Shown here piece after piece: positions 27,056 to 36,818 of a stretch of DNA of 64,000 nt; the stretch's first letter is position 1; each line of letters opens with the position of its first letter. The stretch spans positions 3,224,001 to 3,288,000 of the forward strand of contig NZ_CP025003.1 in the NCBI RefSeq assembly GCF_002812485.1. Direction: 5' to 3'. A program made the position numbers and the translations under genes. Under the pieces are notes generated by a model. The model had not been told where the DNA came from and did not search any database. It worked only from the letters and a program-made list of their open reading frames with translations. This DNA is from Dickeya fangzhongdai. Lineage in GTDB: Bacteria; Pseudomonadota; Gammaproteobacteria; Enterobacterales; Enterobacteriaceae.

Positions 27056-27331
27056 TTAGACGCTTACCGTTTGCCGTACACCATTCACTGCGTGCTTAGC
27101 CTGTTCACACTGATTCAAAATGGTTTGTGCATGTGAATACAGAATTTTGCCCGCTTCAGTCGGCGTCACGCCACGACGACTACGGACCAGCAGTTGCTTC
27201 TCCATTTCGCTTTCAAGCGTGGCAACTTGCTGGCTCAGCGCTGGTTGCGCGATATGCAACATTTCAGCGGCCTGGGTCAGGCTGCCGATATCAACGATTT
27301 TCACAAAGTATTTGAGTCGTCTCAGATTCAT
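27056..27331 (-). CDS. nac: Truncated Nac: LysR-type DNA-binding domain only
   Basis: The 91-residue product matches the N-terminus of the nitrogen assimilation regulator Nac (MNLRRLKYFVKIVDIGSLTQ, LHIAQPALSQQVATLESEME, GVTPTEAGKILYSHAQ) and stops where the linker to the effector domain begins. Full-length Nac has about 305 residues. Its winged-helix domain and most of the linker helix used for dimerisation are intact. AGGAGGT lies 4-5 bp before the ATG, and a strong hairpin follows the stop, so it may still be expressed as a short DNA-binding protein. It may equally be a decaying gene. Its position near tRNA-Asn is that of nac in E. coli. Confidence 0.8.
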   Translation of the reverse strand: MNLRRLKYFVKIVDIGSLTQAAEMLHIAQPALSQQVATLESEMEKQLLVRSRRGVTPTEAGKILYSHAQTILNQCEQAKHAVNGVRQTVSV

Positions 27332-27669
27332 GTGTACCTCCTGAATAGTTACGACTAAGTAGTAGCAAGAAGCGCGCCAGATCATTTCTCTATCATCAAA
27401 AAAAGTGTGGCGGTGGCTTAACCCGCTTAAAAATAAGTAAAAGCAATGGTGATAGCGGTGACAGTAACAATACTAATCCCCCTATCGCTGTCCACCGGAT
27501 CCTGGCGTCAGGATTTTCATGCACCAAAACGGTGCAATCGTTGCTATCTGAAAGTGCACTCGCTCACGAGTTCAACGGTTCACCCGACATGAAAAGCGCC
27601 GACTACCGCAGCAATTTCAATCATTTGGTTATAAGTTCAGCAAACAGTCGCACCTGGCGTTAACATGCT
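27332..27669. other. Intergenic region nac to tRNA-Asn
   Basis: About 340 bp without a supported gene. Full-length nac genes are sigma-54/NtrC-dependent; I did not find a clear -24/-12 element here. Confidence 0.4.
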
Positions 27670-27698
27670 TTGACAAGCTGTCAGGCTATCGCTATCAT
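27670..27698 (+). promoter_or_regulatory. Sigma-70 promoter of tRNA-Asn
   Basis: TTGACA-N17-TATCAT, ending 17 bp before the tRNA. Confidence 0.75.
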
Positions 27699-27715
27699 CC
27701 ACACCACTTAGCGAT

Positions 27716-27791
27716 TCCTCTGTAGTTCAGTCGGTAGAACGGCGGACTGTTAATCCGTATGTCACTGGTTCGAGTCCAGTCAGAGGAGCCA
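27716..27791 (+). tRNA. tRNA-Asn (anticodon GUU)
   Basis: 76 nt with encoded CCA; begins TCCTCTGTAGTTCAGTCGG and has the anticodon loop CTGTTAA (GTT). All arms pair fully. Confidence 0.98.
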
Positions 27792-27796
27792 AATTC

Positions 27797-27830
27797 AACG
27801 CCTTGCAATTCGAAAGAATCGCGAGGCGTT
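27797..27830 (+). terminator. Terminator of tRNA-Asn
   Basis: AACGCCTTGC pairs with GCGAGGCGTT (one G-U), then TTCCTTT. Starts 5 bp after the CCA end. Confidence 0.7.
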
Positions 27831-28413
27831 TTCCTTTATGGAACACGGAGCGCCCCCACCGGTCAGCGCCAACGACAGACCAGTAATCAACAATGCCACG
27901 GTATCAGGACTGCCGCATCTGGCAGGCTAATCATAATGCAAGCGAGTCATGACGTCTTTCCACGATCGTGCATGATGAAAATCAGATAATAGTCATCCGA
28001 TTAGTTTTACTCTCTTTATCTCATAATAAAAAAACCAAGGTGATAATCTATTGGTGTTATTTTTCAATTTACTATTTTATTTCTATATACAAATAACGAA
28101 CCAACACCAGATTGATATTAAAAACATACGGGGGAAATAATACCTGTACAGTCGTGCACAGCCTCACCTATACTCGCGATAACACACAACCCAACCGATG
28201 TTTATTATTGCAGCCAGATGACGATAAGCGCGGTGCGACGCGACGTCACTCTGGACGTGACGATTGCCTTCAGCGCAGCCGCCGCCCATCGGGCAAGAAA
28301 CGCAACGATGGAGACAGTTAAAAAACATCAATCCGCACCACCATTCATTACCGCAATAAACACAGCTCAGGGATAAGAGCACACCCGTTATTTCTGGATT
28401 CAGGGAGGGAATC
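27831..28413 (+). other. Gap between tRNA-Asn and the glycosyltransferase gene
   Basis: About 580 bp with no gene. The middle (28000-28140) is strongly A/T-rich. Asn tRNA genes are frequent island insertion sites, but I saw no integrase and no obvious copy of the tRNA 3' end here. Confidence 0.4.
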
Positions 28414-29661
28414 ATGAGGGTATTTCTGTCCACGCTTGGCTCGGCCGGGGATGTTTATCCCTTCATCAAAATAGGTGAAGCATTGAAGAATGCCGGACTG
28501 GATGTTTATCTTTGTACCAATCCTTATTTTGAGCAAACCGCAAAAGAAAGAGGGCTTAATTTTATTTCAGTCGGCACCAGCGAAGATTATTTACGAGCCG
28601 TCAATTCGCAACGCTTGTGGCATCACCAATCCGCCTTCAATGAAATGGTCAATTTCATGAACGCGCAGCAGCAACCAGCCTATGACGCCCTAGTGCCCTG
28701 GGTAGACCACTCCTCCGTCATTCTCACCTCGCTGTGGTCCTTCACCGCCAAAATGTTCAGCGAAACCCGTGGATGCTGCGTCATTCCGGTTCGCGTCACG
28801 CCGTCGACGTTTATCTCCAGCTACGATCCGCCCTACCATCGGCAACTGATGTGGGTTCGCCGATTACCGATGCGCCTACGCCGTCTGTTTTTGTATCTCG
28901 CCGAGAAATATCTGGCCGACCGCCAACTGGCGCCTTTTATTAATGCGTTCAGAATCCAGTTGGGGTTGCCGCGTATCGAACGTGTCCTGACATCATGGAC
29001 GCATCGCACCGATGCGGCGTTGCTGTGCCTGTTTCCGCAATGGTTTGCCTCGCCATTGCCAGACTGGCCGGCTCATGTTCGTCAGGTTGGTTTTCCGTTG
29101 TTCAACCTGCTGGATAATCAACAGGATGATGACCTGGCTCAGTTTATCGCGCGTGAACGCACGGTGGTTTTCATGCCCAGTTGGGCGCTCAGCACCAAAC
29201 GCCCGCTGGCAATCGCGCTGGTGAAAAAAATCCGGCAACGCGGCTACCAGTGCCTGATCGTCGGCCAGCCGTACCATGAGCTGGCCGACGATACGGGGGT
29301 TCGTGCCGAGAGCCATATTAATCTGGGCCAATACCTGCATCGATGCGCCGCCATTATCCATCACGGCGGCATTGGCACGATGGCGCAAGCTTTCGCGGCC
29401 GGGATCCCCCAATTGGTTATTCCCAGCGCCTTTGATCAATTCGACAACGCCCGCCGGGTAACCGCCATGAAATGCGGCGAATGGCTGCAGGAAAGCGACA
29501 TGGACAAGCTGGGAGATAAACTGCAACGCCTGCTGGACGATCCGGATATTGCGGAACACTGCCGGCGAATCCGCCAACAGTGTCCTTCCGAACAGGCGGT
29601 CTGTGAACAAATCGTCGCTACCGTGCGTGAGGCCTACGCCAGACACATGGCTCAAGGCTGA
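28414..29661 (+). CDS. GT1-family glycosyltransferase (RhlB-like)
   Basis: UDP/dTDP-sugar-dependent glycosyltransferase with a GT-B fold, 415 residues. The N-terminal domain starts with the glycine-rich MRVFLSTLGSAGDVYPFIKI. The C-terminal donor-binding domain carries IIHHGGIGTMAQAFAAGIPQ and PSAFDQFDNARR, the HHGGxGT...D-Q nucleotide-sugar motif of macroside/rhamnosyl transferases. The closest familiar relative is RhlB (rhamnosyltransferase chain B of rhamnolipid synthesis), but no rhlA-like acyltransferase gene is adjacent, so the acceptor is unknown. AGGGAGGG precedes the ATG. Convergent with cysI. Confidence 0.8.
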   Translation: MRVFLSTLGSAGDVYPFIKIGEALKNAGLDVYLCTNPYFEQTAKERGLNFISVGTSEDYLRAVNSQRLWHHQSAFNEMVNFMNAQQQPAYDALVPWVDHSSVILTSLWSFTAKMFSETRGCCVIPVRVTPSTFISSYDPPYHRQLMWVRRLPMRLRRLFLYLAEKYLADRQLAPFINAFRIQLGLPRIERVLTSWTHRTDAALLCLFPQWFASPLPDWPAHVRQVGFPLFNLLDNQQDDDLAQFIARERTVVFMPSWALSTKRPLAIALVKKIRQRGYQCLIVGQPYHELADDTGVRAESHINLGQYLHRCAAIIHHGGIGTMAQAFAAGIPQLVIPSAFDQFDNARRVTAMKCGEWLQESDMDKLGDKLQRLLDDPDIAEHCRRIRQQCPSEQAVCEQIVATVREAYARHMAQG

Positions 29662-29702
29662 TGCCTGCGGCAAAGCTACAGTCATCTATCCCGAGTTACA
29701 GG

Positions 29703-29733
29703 GTGGCGTGTCTGGTGCAAGCCAGACACCACC
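29703..29733. terminator. Hairpin between convergent glycosyltransferase gene and cysI
   Basis: GTGTCTGG/CCAGACAC with a 6-nt loop, extended by GGTGG/CACC past a single bulge. No strong T-run; probably bidirectional. Confidence 0.55.
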
Positions 29734-29795
29734 TCGCCCGCATTATCTCTTTTCATACCGTGATGCTGTACGGCGCAGAATCGCGGTATGAGGTA

Positions 29796-31496
29796 TCACG
29801 CACCCGGCGCCGCATGAAAATCCACCGGCGCATGAACGACCGGCGTCACAATGCCGGTGCGGATCACGAAGTCGCCAAAGCCTTCGCCAGCTTGCCGCGC
29901 ACTGGCCCAACAGCCGATCAGTCGGTCAATCTCTTCCAGAATGGTCGGCGTATCGATGTTGTCGCGGTACAGCCGCGGGATACGCGCCCCTTCGCGATTG
30001 CCGCCAAGGTAGAGGCTATAACGCCCGACAGCCCGACCGACCAAACCCATTTCCGCCAGCATCGCCCGGCCACAGCCATTGGGGCAGCCCGTAATCCGAA
30101 AAATGACGGCGTCATCCTCCACCCCATAACGCCGCAGGCTTTCTTCAAGCGCGGTCACAAAGTCCGGCAATACGCGCTCGGCTTCCGCCATCGCCAGCGG
30201 ACAGGTGGGAAACGATACGCAAGCCATCGAGTTTTTACGCTGCTCGCTCAGTGACGGCGTGATCAGATTATAGTGCCGGGCCAGCGCATCAATCCGCTCC
30301 CGTGCATCCGCCGCTACGCCGGCAATAATGATGTTTTGATTCGCGGTCAGGCGAAAATCGCCTTGATGTACCTGGGCTATCGCCGCCACCCCGCTTTTCC
30401 AGCGCGCATCGGACTTATCCAGCAAACGCCCGCTGGGAATAAACAGCGTCAGGTGGTGGTGACCGTCAATCCCTTCCACCCAGCCGATACGATCGCCCCG
30501 TCCGGAAAACGTATAGGGTCTGATGGGAGCAAAGACCGCGCCGCTGCGGCGCTCTACCTCCGCCCTGAAGACCTCGACGCCGACCCGCTCCAGCGTGTAC
30601 TTGGTTTTGGCATTGCGCCGGTTTTCACGGTTGCCCCAGTCCCGCTGCGTAGACACTACGGCTTCAGCCACTGCCAGCGTCTGCGCCAACGGAATAAAAC
30701 CAAACTCACTCGCCAGACGGGGATAGGTGCTGGCGTCGCCCTGAGTCATCGCCAAGCCGCCGCCGACCAGCACGTTAAAACCGACCAGACGACCGTGCTC
30801 GCCGATAGCGACAAAACTCAAATCATTGGCATGGAGATCCACATCATTTTGCGGCGGGATAACCACCGCGGTTTTAAATTTACGCGGCAGATAGCTGTTC
30901 CCCAGTATCGGTTCTTCCTCCTGCCGGAGGATTTTTTCCTTATCCAGCCAGACCTCGGCGTATGCGTTGGTACGCGGCAGCAGATGTTCAGAGATTTTTT
31001 TCGCCCACTCCCAGGCCTGCCGGTGCAACACCGACTCCACCGGGTTAGCGGTACAGAGTACGTTACGGTTGACGTCGCCCGCCGTGGCGCGGGAATCCAA
31101 CCCCAAATGGTGCAACAGACGGTGCACCGGCTTGATATCGTTTTTCAAAACACCGTGCAACTGCACCGTCTGCCGGTTGGTAATGCGGATACTGCCGTAC
31201 TGGGTATGCTCCCGGGCGAATTCGTCAATCCCCAGCCACTGACGCGGCGTGATGATGCCGCCGGGCAGACGGACGCGCAGCATCACCGTGTGCAATGGCT
31301 CCAGTTTCCGGGCGATACGCTCCTGGCGGATATCGCGATCGTCTTGCTGATACATGCCGTGAAACCGAATCAACTGGAAATTATCACCGACAAAGCCGCC
31401 GGTCAGCGGGTCAGCCAGATCCGCCTGAATCGTACCGCGCAGGAAATGACTCTGCGCCTTCAGGCGCTCATTATCCGACAGTTTTTTCTCGCTCAT
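29796..31496 (-). CDS. cysI: Sulfite reductase hemoprotein (beta subunit) CysI, without an adjacent cysJ
   Basis: Assimilatory sulfite reductase subunit carrying coupled siroheme and [4Fe-4S], reducing sulfite to sulfide. The 566-residue product has the two ferredoxin-like and two nitrite/sulfite-reductase domains: [20 protein letters not shown] and the four cluster-ligand cysteines in [17 protein letters not shown] and [19 protein letters not shown] lies about 9 bp before the ATG. In enterobacteria cysI normally sits in cysJIH with the flavoprotein CysJ; here the upstream 350 bp is non-coding and ggt diverges, so the flavoprotein must come from elsewhere. Confidence 0.95.
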   Translation of the reverse strand: MSEKKLSDNERLKAQSHFLRGTIQADLADPLTGGFVGDNFQLIRFHGMYQQDDRDIRQERIARKLEPLHTVMLRVRLPGGIITPRQWLGIDEFAREHTQYGSIRITNRQTVQLHGVLKNDIKPVHRLLHHLGLDSRATAGDVNRNVLCTANPVESVLHRQAWEWAKKISEHLLPRTNAYAEVWLDKEKILRQEEEPILGNSYLPRKFKTAVVIPPQNDVDLHANDLSFVAIGEHGRLVGFNVLVGGGLAMTQGDASTYPRLASEFGFIPLAQTLAVAEAVVSTQRDWGNRENRRNAKTKYTLERVGVEVFRAEVERRSGAVFAPIRPYTFSGRGDRIGWVEGIDGHHHLTLFIPSGRLLDKSDARWKSGVAAIAQVHQGDFRLTANQNIIIAGVAADARERIDALARHYNLITPSLSEQRKNSMACVSFPTCPLAMAEAERVLPDFVTALEESLRRYGVEDDAVIFRITGCPNGCGRAMLAEMGLVGRAVGRYSLYLGGNREGARIPRLYRDNIDTPTILEEIDRLIGCWASARQAGEGFGDFVIRTGIVTPVVHAPVDFHAAPGA

Positions 31497-31850
31497 CCTC
31501 GCGTTCTCCTGAATGGTGCGCTGAAAAAGATGCCGGTGAGTTAAGCAGGGATGCAGGAAGGCTTACAGATACAGTGGGTTAGCTTTGCGCTATAACAGTC
31601 TTTTGGTCAGGGCGGCGGCCGCCCGCGCCGGTCCGGCAGCGATAGAACCATTAGGCGCAGACTATGCCAAAACAGCATAAGCCCTTGTTCGATCACACTC
31701 CTGATGATTTTCCGGGCATGCCATGTAGCAACGTTTACACTGATAACGCCATGTTACCCAACATGAACAATGGCATGCGGTATGCATGTCAAAAACACAA
31801 CAGACAAAACATCAATAACAACAACGCCAATAACACAACAAGGGGGTTTT
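31497..31850. other. Divergent promoter region cysI / ggt
   Basis: 354 bp with no gene, necessarily holding both promoters. CysB control is expected for cysI from the family, but I could not recognise a CysB site by eye. Confidence 0.4.
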
Positions 31851-33614
31851 ATGGCATCGGGAAAATGGCTGCTGCCGTTAAGTCTGACTGCATTGCTGGT
31901 CAGCGGTGCAGTCCACGCGGTTTCCATACCGGCAGTGGAAGCGAAGAACGGTATGGTGGTCAGCTCGCAATATCTGGCGTCGCAGGTCGGCGTCGATATC
32001 CTGAAAATGGGGGGCAACGCCATTGATGCCGCGGTAGCGGTCGGTTACGCACAGGCGGTGGTCAACCCTTGCTGCGGTAACATTGGGGGCGGCGGGTTCA
32101 TGACCATCCATCTGGCGGATGGCAAAGATACCTTTATCAACTTCCGTGAAACAGCGCCGGCCGCCGCGTCCGCCACTATGTATCTGGATGCGGAAGGTAA
32201 AGTTAAAAAAGACGCCAGCCTGTATGGCTACCTGGCGGCGGGCGTTCCCGGTACGGTACTGGGGCTGGAAACCGCACGCGAGAAATACGGCAAGCTGACC
32301 CGTGAACAGGTCATGACGCCGGCTATCAAGCTGGCGCGGGAGGGTTTTGTTCTGACCCGCGGCGACACCGACATTCTTGACACCACCGTCAAACGCTTTA
32401 AGCAGGACCCGGAGTCAGCACGTATTTTCCTGCGTCCGGACGGCTCGGCGCTGCAACCGGGCGACCGTCTGGTGCAGACCGATCTGGCTAATACGCTACA
32501 GGCGATCGCGGATAAAGGACCGGACGCGTTCTACCACGGCAAACTCCCGCAAATCATCGAGGACGCCGCCAAAAAAGGCGGCGGTATCCTGACGGCGGCG
32601 GACTTCGCCAACTATCGCGTAACCGAAACCCAGCCGATCACCTGTAGCTATCGCGGCTATCGGTTCATCTCGTCACCGCCGCCCAGCTCCGGCGGGGTCA
32701 CGATGTGTGAAACGTTGAATATTCTCGAAGGTTACGACCTGAAGAGCATGGGATTCAACTCGGCGCAGGCAATCCACGTCATGACGGAGGCAATGCGTCA
32801 CGCCTACATGGACCGCAACACCTATCTGGGCGACCCGGAGTTTGTCAAAAACCCGGTCGACCGGCTGCTGAACAAAGACTATGCCGCCGAAATCCGCAAG
32901 AAAATCGACGACACCCGAGCCACGCCGTCCGAACAGGTAAAACCCGGCATGGAGCCGCATGAAAAACCGGAAACCACCCATTATTCGATTGTCGACAGCC
33001 TGGGCAACGCCGTCTCCACCACGTACACGGTGAACGGCCGCTTCGGCGCGGTGGTGATAGCCCCCGGCACCGGCTTCTTCCTGAACGACGAGATGGATGA
33101 CTTTACCGTCAAAGTGGGTGAGAAAAACCTCTACGGGCTGGTACAGGGCGAGCGCAACGCCATCGCGCCGGGCAAACGCCCGCTGTCGTCGATGAGCCCG
33201 TCGCTGGTGACCAAAGACGGCAAGATCTTCCTGGTGCTTGGTTCGCCGGGCGGCTCGCGCATCATCAGTATCACGCTGCAAAGCGCGCTGAATATCCTCG
33301 ACTTCGGCATGCTGCCGCAGGAAGCGGTAGATGCGCCGCGTATCCATCATCAATGGTTGCCGGATGAGGTGTATTACGAACAGCGCGGTCTGTCCGCCGA
33401 TACCCTCACGTTGTTAAAAGAGCGCGGCTATAAGATGGTGGAACAAACGCCGTGGGGCGCAACCGAGCTGATTATGGTCGGATTGCCCGGCGTGGAAGGG
33501 GTGATCCCCGCCAACTCCGGCAACGACTCGGCGGTATCCGGTAAGGTGCGTGAAGGGTATCTGTACGGCGCCAACGACTCGCGTCGCCCGGCAGGCGCCG
33601 CCATCGGTTACTGA
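31851..33614 (+). CDS. ggt: Gamma-glutamyltranspeptidase
   Basis: Periplasmic N-terminal-nucleophile hydrolase that cleaves or transfers the gamma-glutamyl group of glutathione. Signal peptide ends SGAVHA. The large subunit has PCCGNIGGGGFM and FRETAPAAA; autocleavage is expected before the first Thr of TTHYSIVDSLGNAVSTTYT (near residue 385), which becomes the nucleophile of the small subunit. The oxyanion/lid region PLSSMSPSLV and the GSPGGSRI loop are present. Length is 587 residues from the ATG at 31851, which has AGGGGG upstream; a longer frame begins earlier without support. Its neighbour cysI suggests, but does not prove, a sulfur-recycling context. Confidence 0.94.
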   Translation: MASGKWLLPLSLTALLVSGAVHAVSIPAVEAKNGMVVSSQYLASQVGVDILKMGGNAIDAAVAVGYAQAVVNPCCGNIGGGGFMTIHLADGKDTFINFRETAPAAASATMYLDAEGKVKKDASLYGYLAAGVPGTVLGLETAREKYGKLTREQVMTPAIKLAREGFVLTRGDTDILDTTVKRFKQDPESARIFLRPDGSALQPGDRLVQTDLANTLQAIADKGPDAFYHGKLPQIIEDAAKKGGGILTAADFANYRVTETQPITCSYRGYRFISSPPPSSGGVTMCETLNILEGYDLKSMGFNSAQAIHVMTEAMRHAYMDRNTYLGDPEFVKNPVDRLLNKDYAAEIRKKIDDTRATPSEQVKPGMEPHEKPETTHYSIVDSLGNAVSTTYTVNGRFGAVVIAPGTGFFLNDEMDDFTVKVGEKNLYGLVQGERNAIAPGKRPLSSMSPSLVTKDGKIFLVLGSPGGSRIISITLQSALNILDFGMLPQEAVDAPRIHHQWLPDEVYYEQRGLSADTLTLLKERGYKMVEQTPWGATELIMVGLPGVEGVIPANSGNDSAVSGKVREGYLYGANDSRRPAGAAIGY

Positions 33615-33686
33615 TATCGCCCCGCAGAGTGCGAGTATGCCGACTGAGCGCGGTTGCACTCGCGACTCACATCGGTATCCGGCACA

Positions 33687-33728
33687 GCAACCCGGTCATC
33701 ATGTTAATCCAATGGCCGGGTTGCCTTT
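33687..33728 (+). terminator. Terminator after ggt
   Basis: GCAACCCGG/CCGGGTTGC with additional CAT/ATG pairing inside, followed by CTTTTC. Lies between convergent ggt and the chemoreceptor gene. Confidence 0.7.
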
Positions 33729-33746
33729 TCTGCCGCCGGCATGAAT

Positions 33747-35348
33747 TTACCGGCTATACCCCAGTAACAGTTCGTGCCCGGCGACACCGGTGTCCGGCCG
33801 CACGCCGGGCGCTTTGCCCGATAGCCGGAACACGCCGACCGCCTGCACCAGTTCTTCTGCCTGACTATTAAGGCTGCCCGCGGCGGCGGCCATTTCTTCC
33901 ACCAGCGCCGCATTTTGCTGGGTGGTGCGTTCCATGCTCGATACCGCCTCGCCCACCTGCGACACCCCGCTGCTCTGCTCACCGCTGGCGACACTGATCT
34001 CGCCCATGATGTCGGTCACCCGGCGAATGCTATCGACCACTTCTTGCATGGTGTGCCCGGCAGTATCCGCCAGCGTGCTGCCGCTTTCGATTCGCCCCAC
34101 GCTGGCGGAAATCAGCGTTTTTATCTCACGGGCCGACTCCGCGCTGCGTTGCGCCAGCGCACGCACTTCGCCCGCCACCACGGAAAAACCACGCCCTTGT
34201 TCGCCGGCGCGCGCGGCTTCCACGGCGGCATTCAACGCCAGAATATTGGTCTGGAAGGCGATGCCGTCGATCACGCCGATGATATCGGCAATGCGCTGGG
34301 CGCTGTCGTTGATTTCCCGCATGGTGTCCACCACCTGCGTCACCACTGCGCCGCCCTGCTCCGCCACCTGGCTGGCGGTCTGGGCCAGGTGGTTGGCCTG
34401 CCGGGCGTTGTCGGCGTTCTGTTTCACCGTTGCGGAAAGTTGCTCCATCGACGCGGCGGTCTGTTCCAGCGCGCTGGCCTGGGACTCAGTACGCGCGGAC
34501 AGATCATGGTTACCGTGGGCAATTTCGCCGCTGGCCACCCCTACCGACTCGGCGCCATGCCGCACCTGCGTCACGATACGAATCAGGCTCGACTGCATAT
34601 GCGACAGCGCATTGAGCACGGTGGCGATCTCATCACGCCCGCTGGCGTTGATCGGATAAGTCAGATCGCCGTCCGCCACCGCTTCGGCCGCCGCCTGCGC
34701 CTGCGCCAGGCTGCGGACAATGCTGCGCACCATCATCCAGCCAAAGAGCGCCGCGCCGGCAATCCCCGCCAGCACCGCCATAATCGCCAGCGCTTTCAGC
34801 CACTGGTAACGTTGCACCGAACCGGTGTATTCGTCTTTAGCCACGTTGACCTGCAGCGTCACCAGTTGGCTGAGCAGCGCATGGCCCTGTTTTTCCAGCG
34901 TGCTGACCTTCTCATCATAAAGACGTATTGCCTGTTCCATCTGCCCGGCCCGGATCGCCGCATCGGTCGGCTGCACGCCTTCGCGGTTATAGCGCTGCAG
35001 GCTGTCGGCAAACTGGTCCGCCAGTTGTGTCTCTTCCGGCGTCAGGTAGGTTGCGCGGTAGTCGGTCCACACCCGATCGATCCGGTTGAGATTCTGGCGT
35101 AGTTCGTCAACCCGCTGTTGCTTATTCGCCGCCTCCGGCAACAACAGCATATCCATGATCAGCACCCGGTTACGCTGCACCAGCCATTCCAGTTGCTCTA
35201 GTTGCGCCAGCACCACCGTGCGGTCTTCATACACGGTCTTTAACGACTGATTTGCTTTCTCGGCGGTAAACATGCCGATCGCCCCCATGATCAGAATGCC
35301 CAGCGACAGCATCCCGGTGAAACTCCATAATCGTGTCGAAATCTTCAT
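33747..35348 (-). CDS. Methyl-accepting chemotaxis protein with 4HB sensor, no NWETF tail
   Basis: Chemoreceptor of 533 residues: membrane helix 1 at about residues 10-30, a four-helix-bundle type periplasmic domain ([20 protein letters not shown] onward), membrane helix 2 near 190-210 ([19 protein letters not shown]), HAMP, methylation helices and the conserved tip ([12 protein letters not shown]). The C-terminus ends LLLGYSR without the CheR/CheB pentapeptide, so it probably depends on other receptors for adaptation. The ligand is unknown. Codon use is G/C-rich, like its neighbours. Confidence 0.94.
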   Translation of the reverse strand: MKISTRLWSFTGMLSLGILIMGAIGMFTAEKANQSLKTVYEDRTVVLAQLEQLEWLVQRNRVLIMDMLLLPEAANKQQRVDELRQNLNRIDRVWTDYRATYLTPEETQLADQFADSLQRYNREGVQPTDAAIRAGQMEQAIRLYDEKVSTLEKQGHALLSQLVTLQVNVAKDEYTGSVQRYQWLKALAIMAVLAGIAGAALFGWMMVRSIVRSLAQAQAAAEAVADGDLTYPINASGRDEIATVLNALSHMQSSLIRIVTQVRHGAESVGVASGEIAHGNHDLSARTESQASALEQTAASMEQLSATVKQNADNARQANHLAQTASQVAEQGGAVVTQVVDTMREINDSAQRIADIIGVIDGIAFQTNILALNAAVEAARAGEQGRGFSVVAGEVRALAQRSAESAREIKTLISASVGRIESGSTLADTAGHTMQEVVDSIRRVTDIMGEISVASGEQSSGVSQVGEAVSSMERTTQQNAALVEEMAAAAGSLNSQAEELVQAVGVFRLSGKAPGVRPDTGVAGHELLLGYSR

Positions 35349-35801
35349 TGCTGTAAACCCTGTCCTGTGTGATGTCGTTTGTCGTTATGTTGTGTCTGCA
35401 ACTGTTATGTCCTGCCTGAAAAGACTATCCGTCATGGCCGCACTGGGCGTGATAATCGGCAACGCAGGCATCGAAAGCGAGGAAAAACTATATAGAAACT
35501 CAAGGTTAGACAGAAGGTTAGCGATTTTCTCGCCGGACGGATAAAATAGAATGAAACAGAGTTTCATAAGAAGAAACTGATGGCTTACGGTCATATTCAG
35601 CCTGCGAAACGTTACCGACATTGTTATTCGCAGCCATTTATAAAAATGTGTCGAAAATTATTTTTTATGTTGCCAGACAATTAAAAAGAAATTCTTATGA
35701 GTCCGTGAGGATTTCGAGCACTGCCCAGGTCCAAAATGGCAAGTGAAATAGCCCTATTGTGAGGGGTGCCAAAGCGTCTTCCAGCCAGGAGAAAGAGAGC
35801 C
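35349..35801. other. Divergent region between the chemoreceptor and the LD-carboxypeptidase
   Basis: 453 bp with no gene. GCCGATTA occurs on the minus strand around 35453-35460, a good FliA -10 match, but no acceptable -35 is found at the right distance. Confidence 0.4.
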
Positions 35802-36818
35802 ATGTCCCATGCACTGTTATTACCCCCACCGTTGCGCCCGGGCGATACCATCGGTTTTTTCTCACCGTCCTCGCCCGCAACCCACTTTGCCCCGGCACGC
35901 TTTGAACGGGCGAAAGTCTTTCTTGAGCAGCACGGCTACCGGCTGCGCGCCGGCGCGCTGACCGGTAAAACCGACCACTACCGCTCCGGCAGCATCGCCG
36001 CGCGCGTTGACGAACTGAACACGCTGATCCGCGACCCTGCCGTACGCTGCGTCATGTCGACCATTGGCGGCAGCAACAGCAACTCGCTGCTGCCCTATAT
36101 TGATTACGACGCCCTGCGCCGCGATCCGAAAATCATCATCGGCTATTCCGACGTCACCGCGCTCTTGCTTGGCATGTATGCCCAAACCGGACTCGTAACC
36201 TTTTACGGCCCGGCGCTGGTGGCGTCGTTTGGCGAATTCCCGCCGCTGGTGGACGACACCTTTGCCGGCTTCGCCACGCTGACCGGCGCAGCGCGGTCTG
36301 AACACGCCTATCGCATGCCATCGGGATGGACCGACGAGCGGCTGGACTGGAATCAACAATCGCGCGCCAAAATCACCCATCCCAACCAGTGGCGCTTCGA
36401 CGGCAGCGGCGTTTATCAGGGGCGGCTTATCGGCGGCAACCTCAATACCATGGCGGGGATCTGGGGCAGTCCGTTTATGCCGGCGATTGAAGACGGCGAT
36501 ATTCTGCTGCTGGAAGACTCGCTGAAGGACATCGCCACCGTGGAGCGCGCGTTTGCCCACCTGAAGCTATGCGGCGTGTTTGACCGGGTCGCGGCGGTGA
36601 TGCTGGGCAAGCACGAACAGTTCGATGATAAGGGCACCGGCCGTGATTCGCTGACCGTACTGCGCGAAGTGCTTAACGGACAACCGCTGCCGGTGCTGGC
36701 GGATTTTGATTGCTGCCATACGCACCCGATGCTGACCCTGCCGCTCGGTGTGCGTATTACGGTCGATTTTGACGCCGGGCGCGTCGTATTGAACACCCCC
36801 TGGCTGCGTCAGTCCTGA
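35802..36818 (+). CDS. S66-family LD-carboxypeptidase / MccF-like protein
   Basis: Serine peptidase of the S66 family, whose members are muropeptide LD-carboxypeptidases (LdcA) or microcin C7 self-immunity enzymes (MccF). The 338-residue product has PGDTIGFFSPSSPA, the nucleophile Ser in IIGYSDVTALL, VTFYGPA, and the Glu/His relay residues in LLLEDSLKD and DCCHTHPMLTLPLG. The stretch SGWTDERLDWNQQ is of the MccF-like type. The ATG at 35802 has purine-rich AGGAGAAAGAGAG upstream. No microcin biosynthesis genes are nearby, so a peptidoglycan or general nucleotide-peptide detoxifying role is possible. Its 3' end overlaps the convergent lysR gene by 10 bp. Confidence 0.82.
   Translation: MSHALLLPPPLRPGDTIGFFSPSSPATHFAPARFERAKVFLEQHGYRLRAGALTGKTDHYRSGSIAARVDELNTLIRDPAVRCVMSTIGGSNSNSLLPYIDYDALRRDPKIIIGYSDVTALLLGMYAQTGLVTFYGPALVASFGEFPPLVDDTFAGFATLTGAARSEHAYRMPSGWTDERLDWNQQSRAKITHPNQWRFDGSGVYQGRLIGGNLNTMAGIWGSPFMPAIEDGDILLLEDSLKDIATVERAFAHLKLCGVFDRVAAVMLGKHEQFDDKGTGRDSLTVLREVLNGQPLPVLADFDCCHTHPMLTLPLGVRITVDFDAGRVVLNTPWLRQS

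Noticed and set aside
27759..27989. Small frame starting inside tRNA-Asn
   Set aside because: Begins within the tRNA (SLVRVQSEEPNSTPCNSKE type artefact) and crosses its terminator.
35401..35470. Sigma-28 promoter before the third chemoreceptor
   Set aside because: A good GCCGATTA -10 is present on the minus strand, but nothing resembling TAAA occurs at the required spacing.
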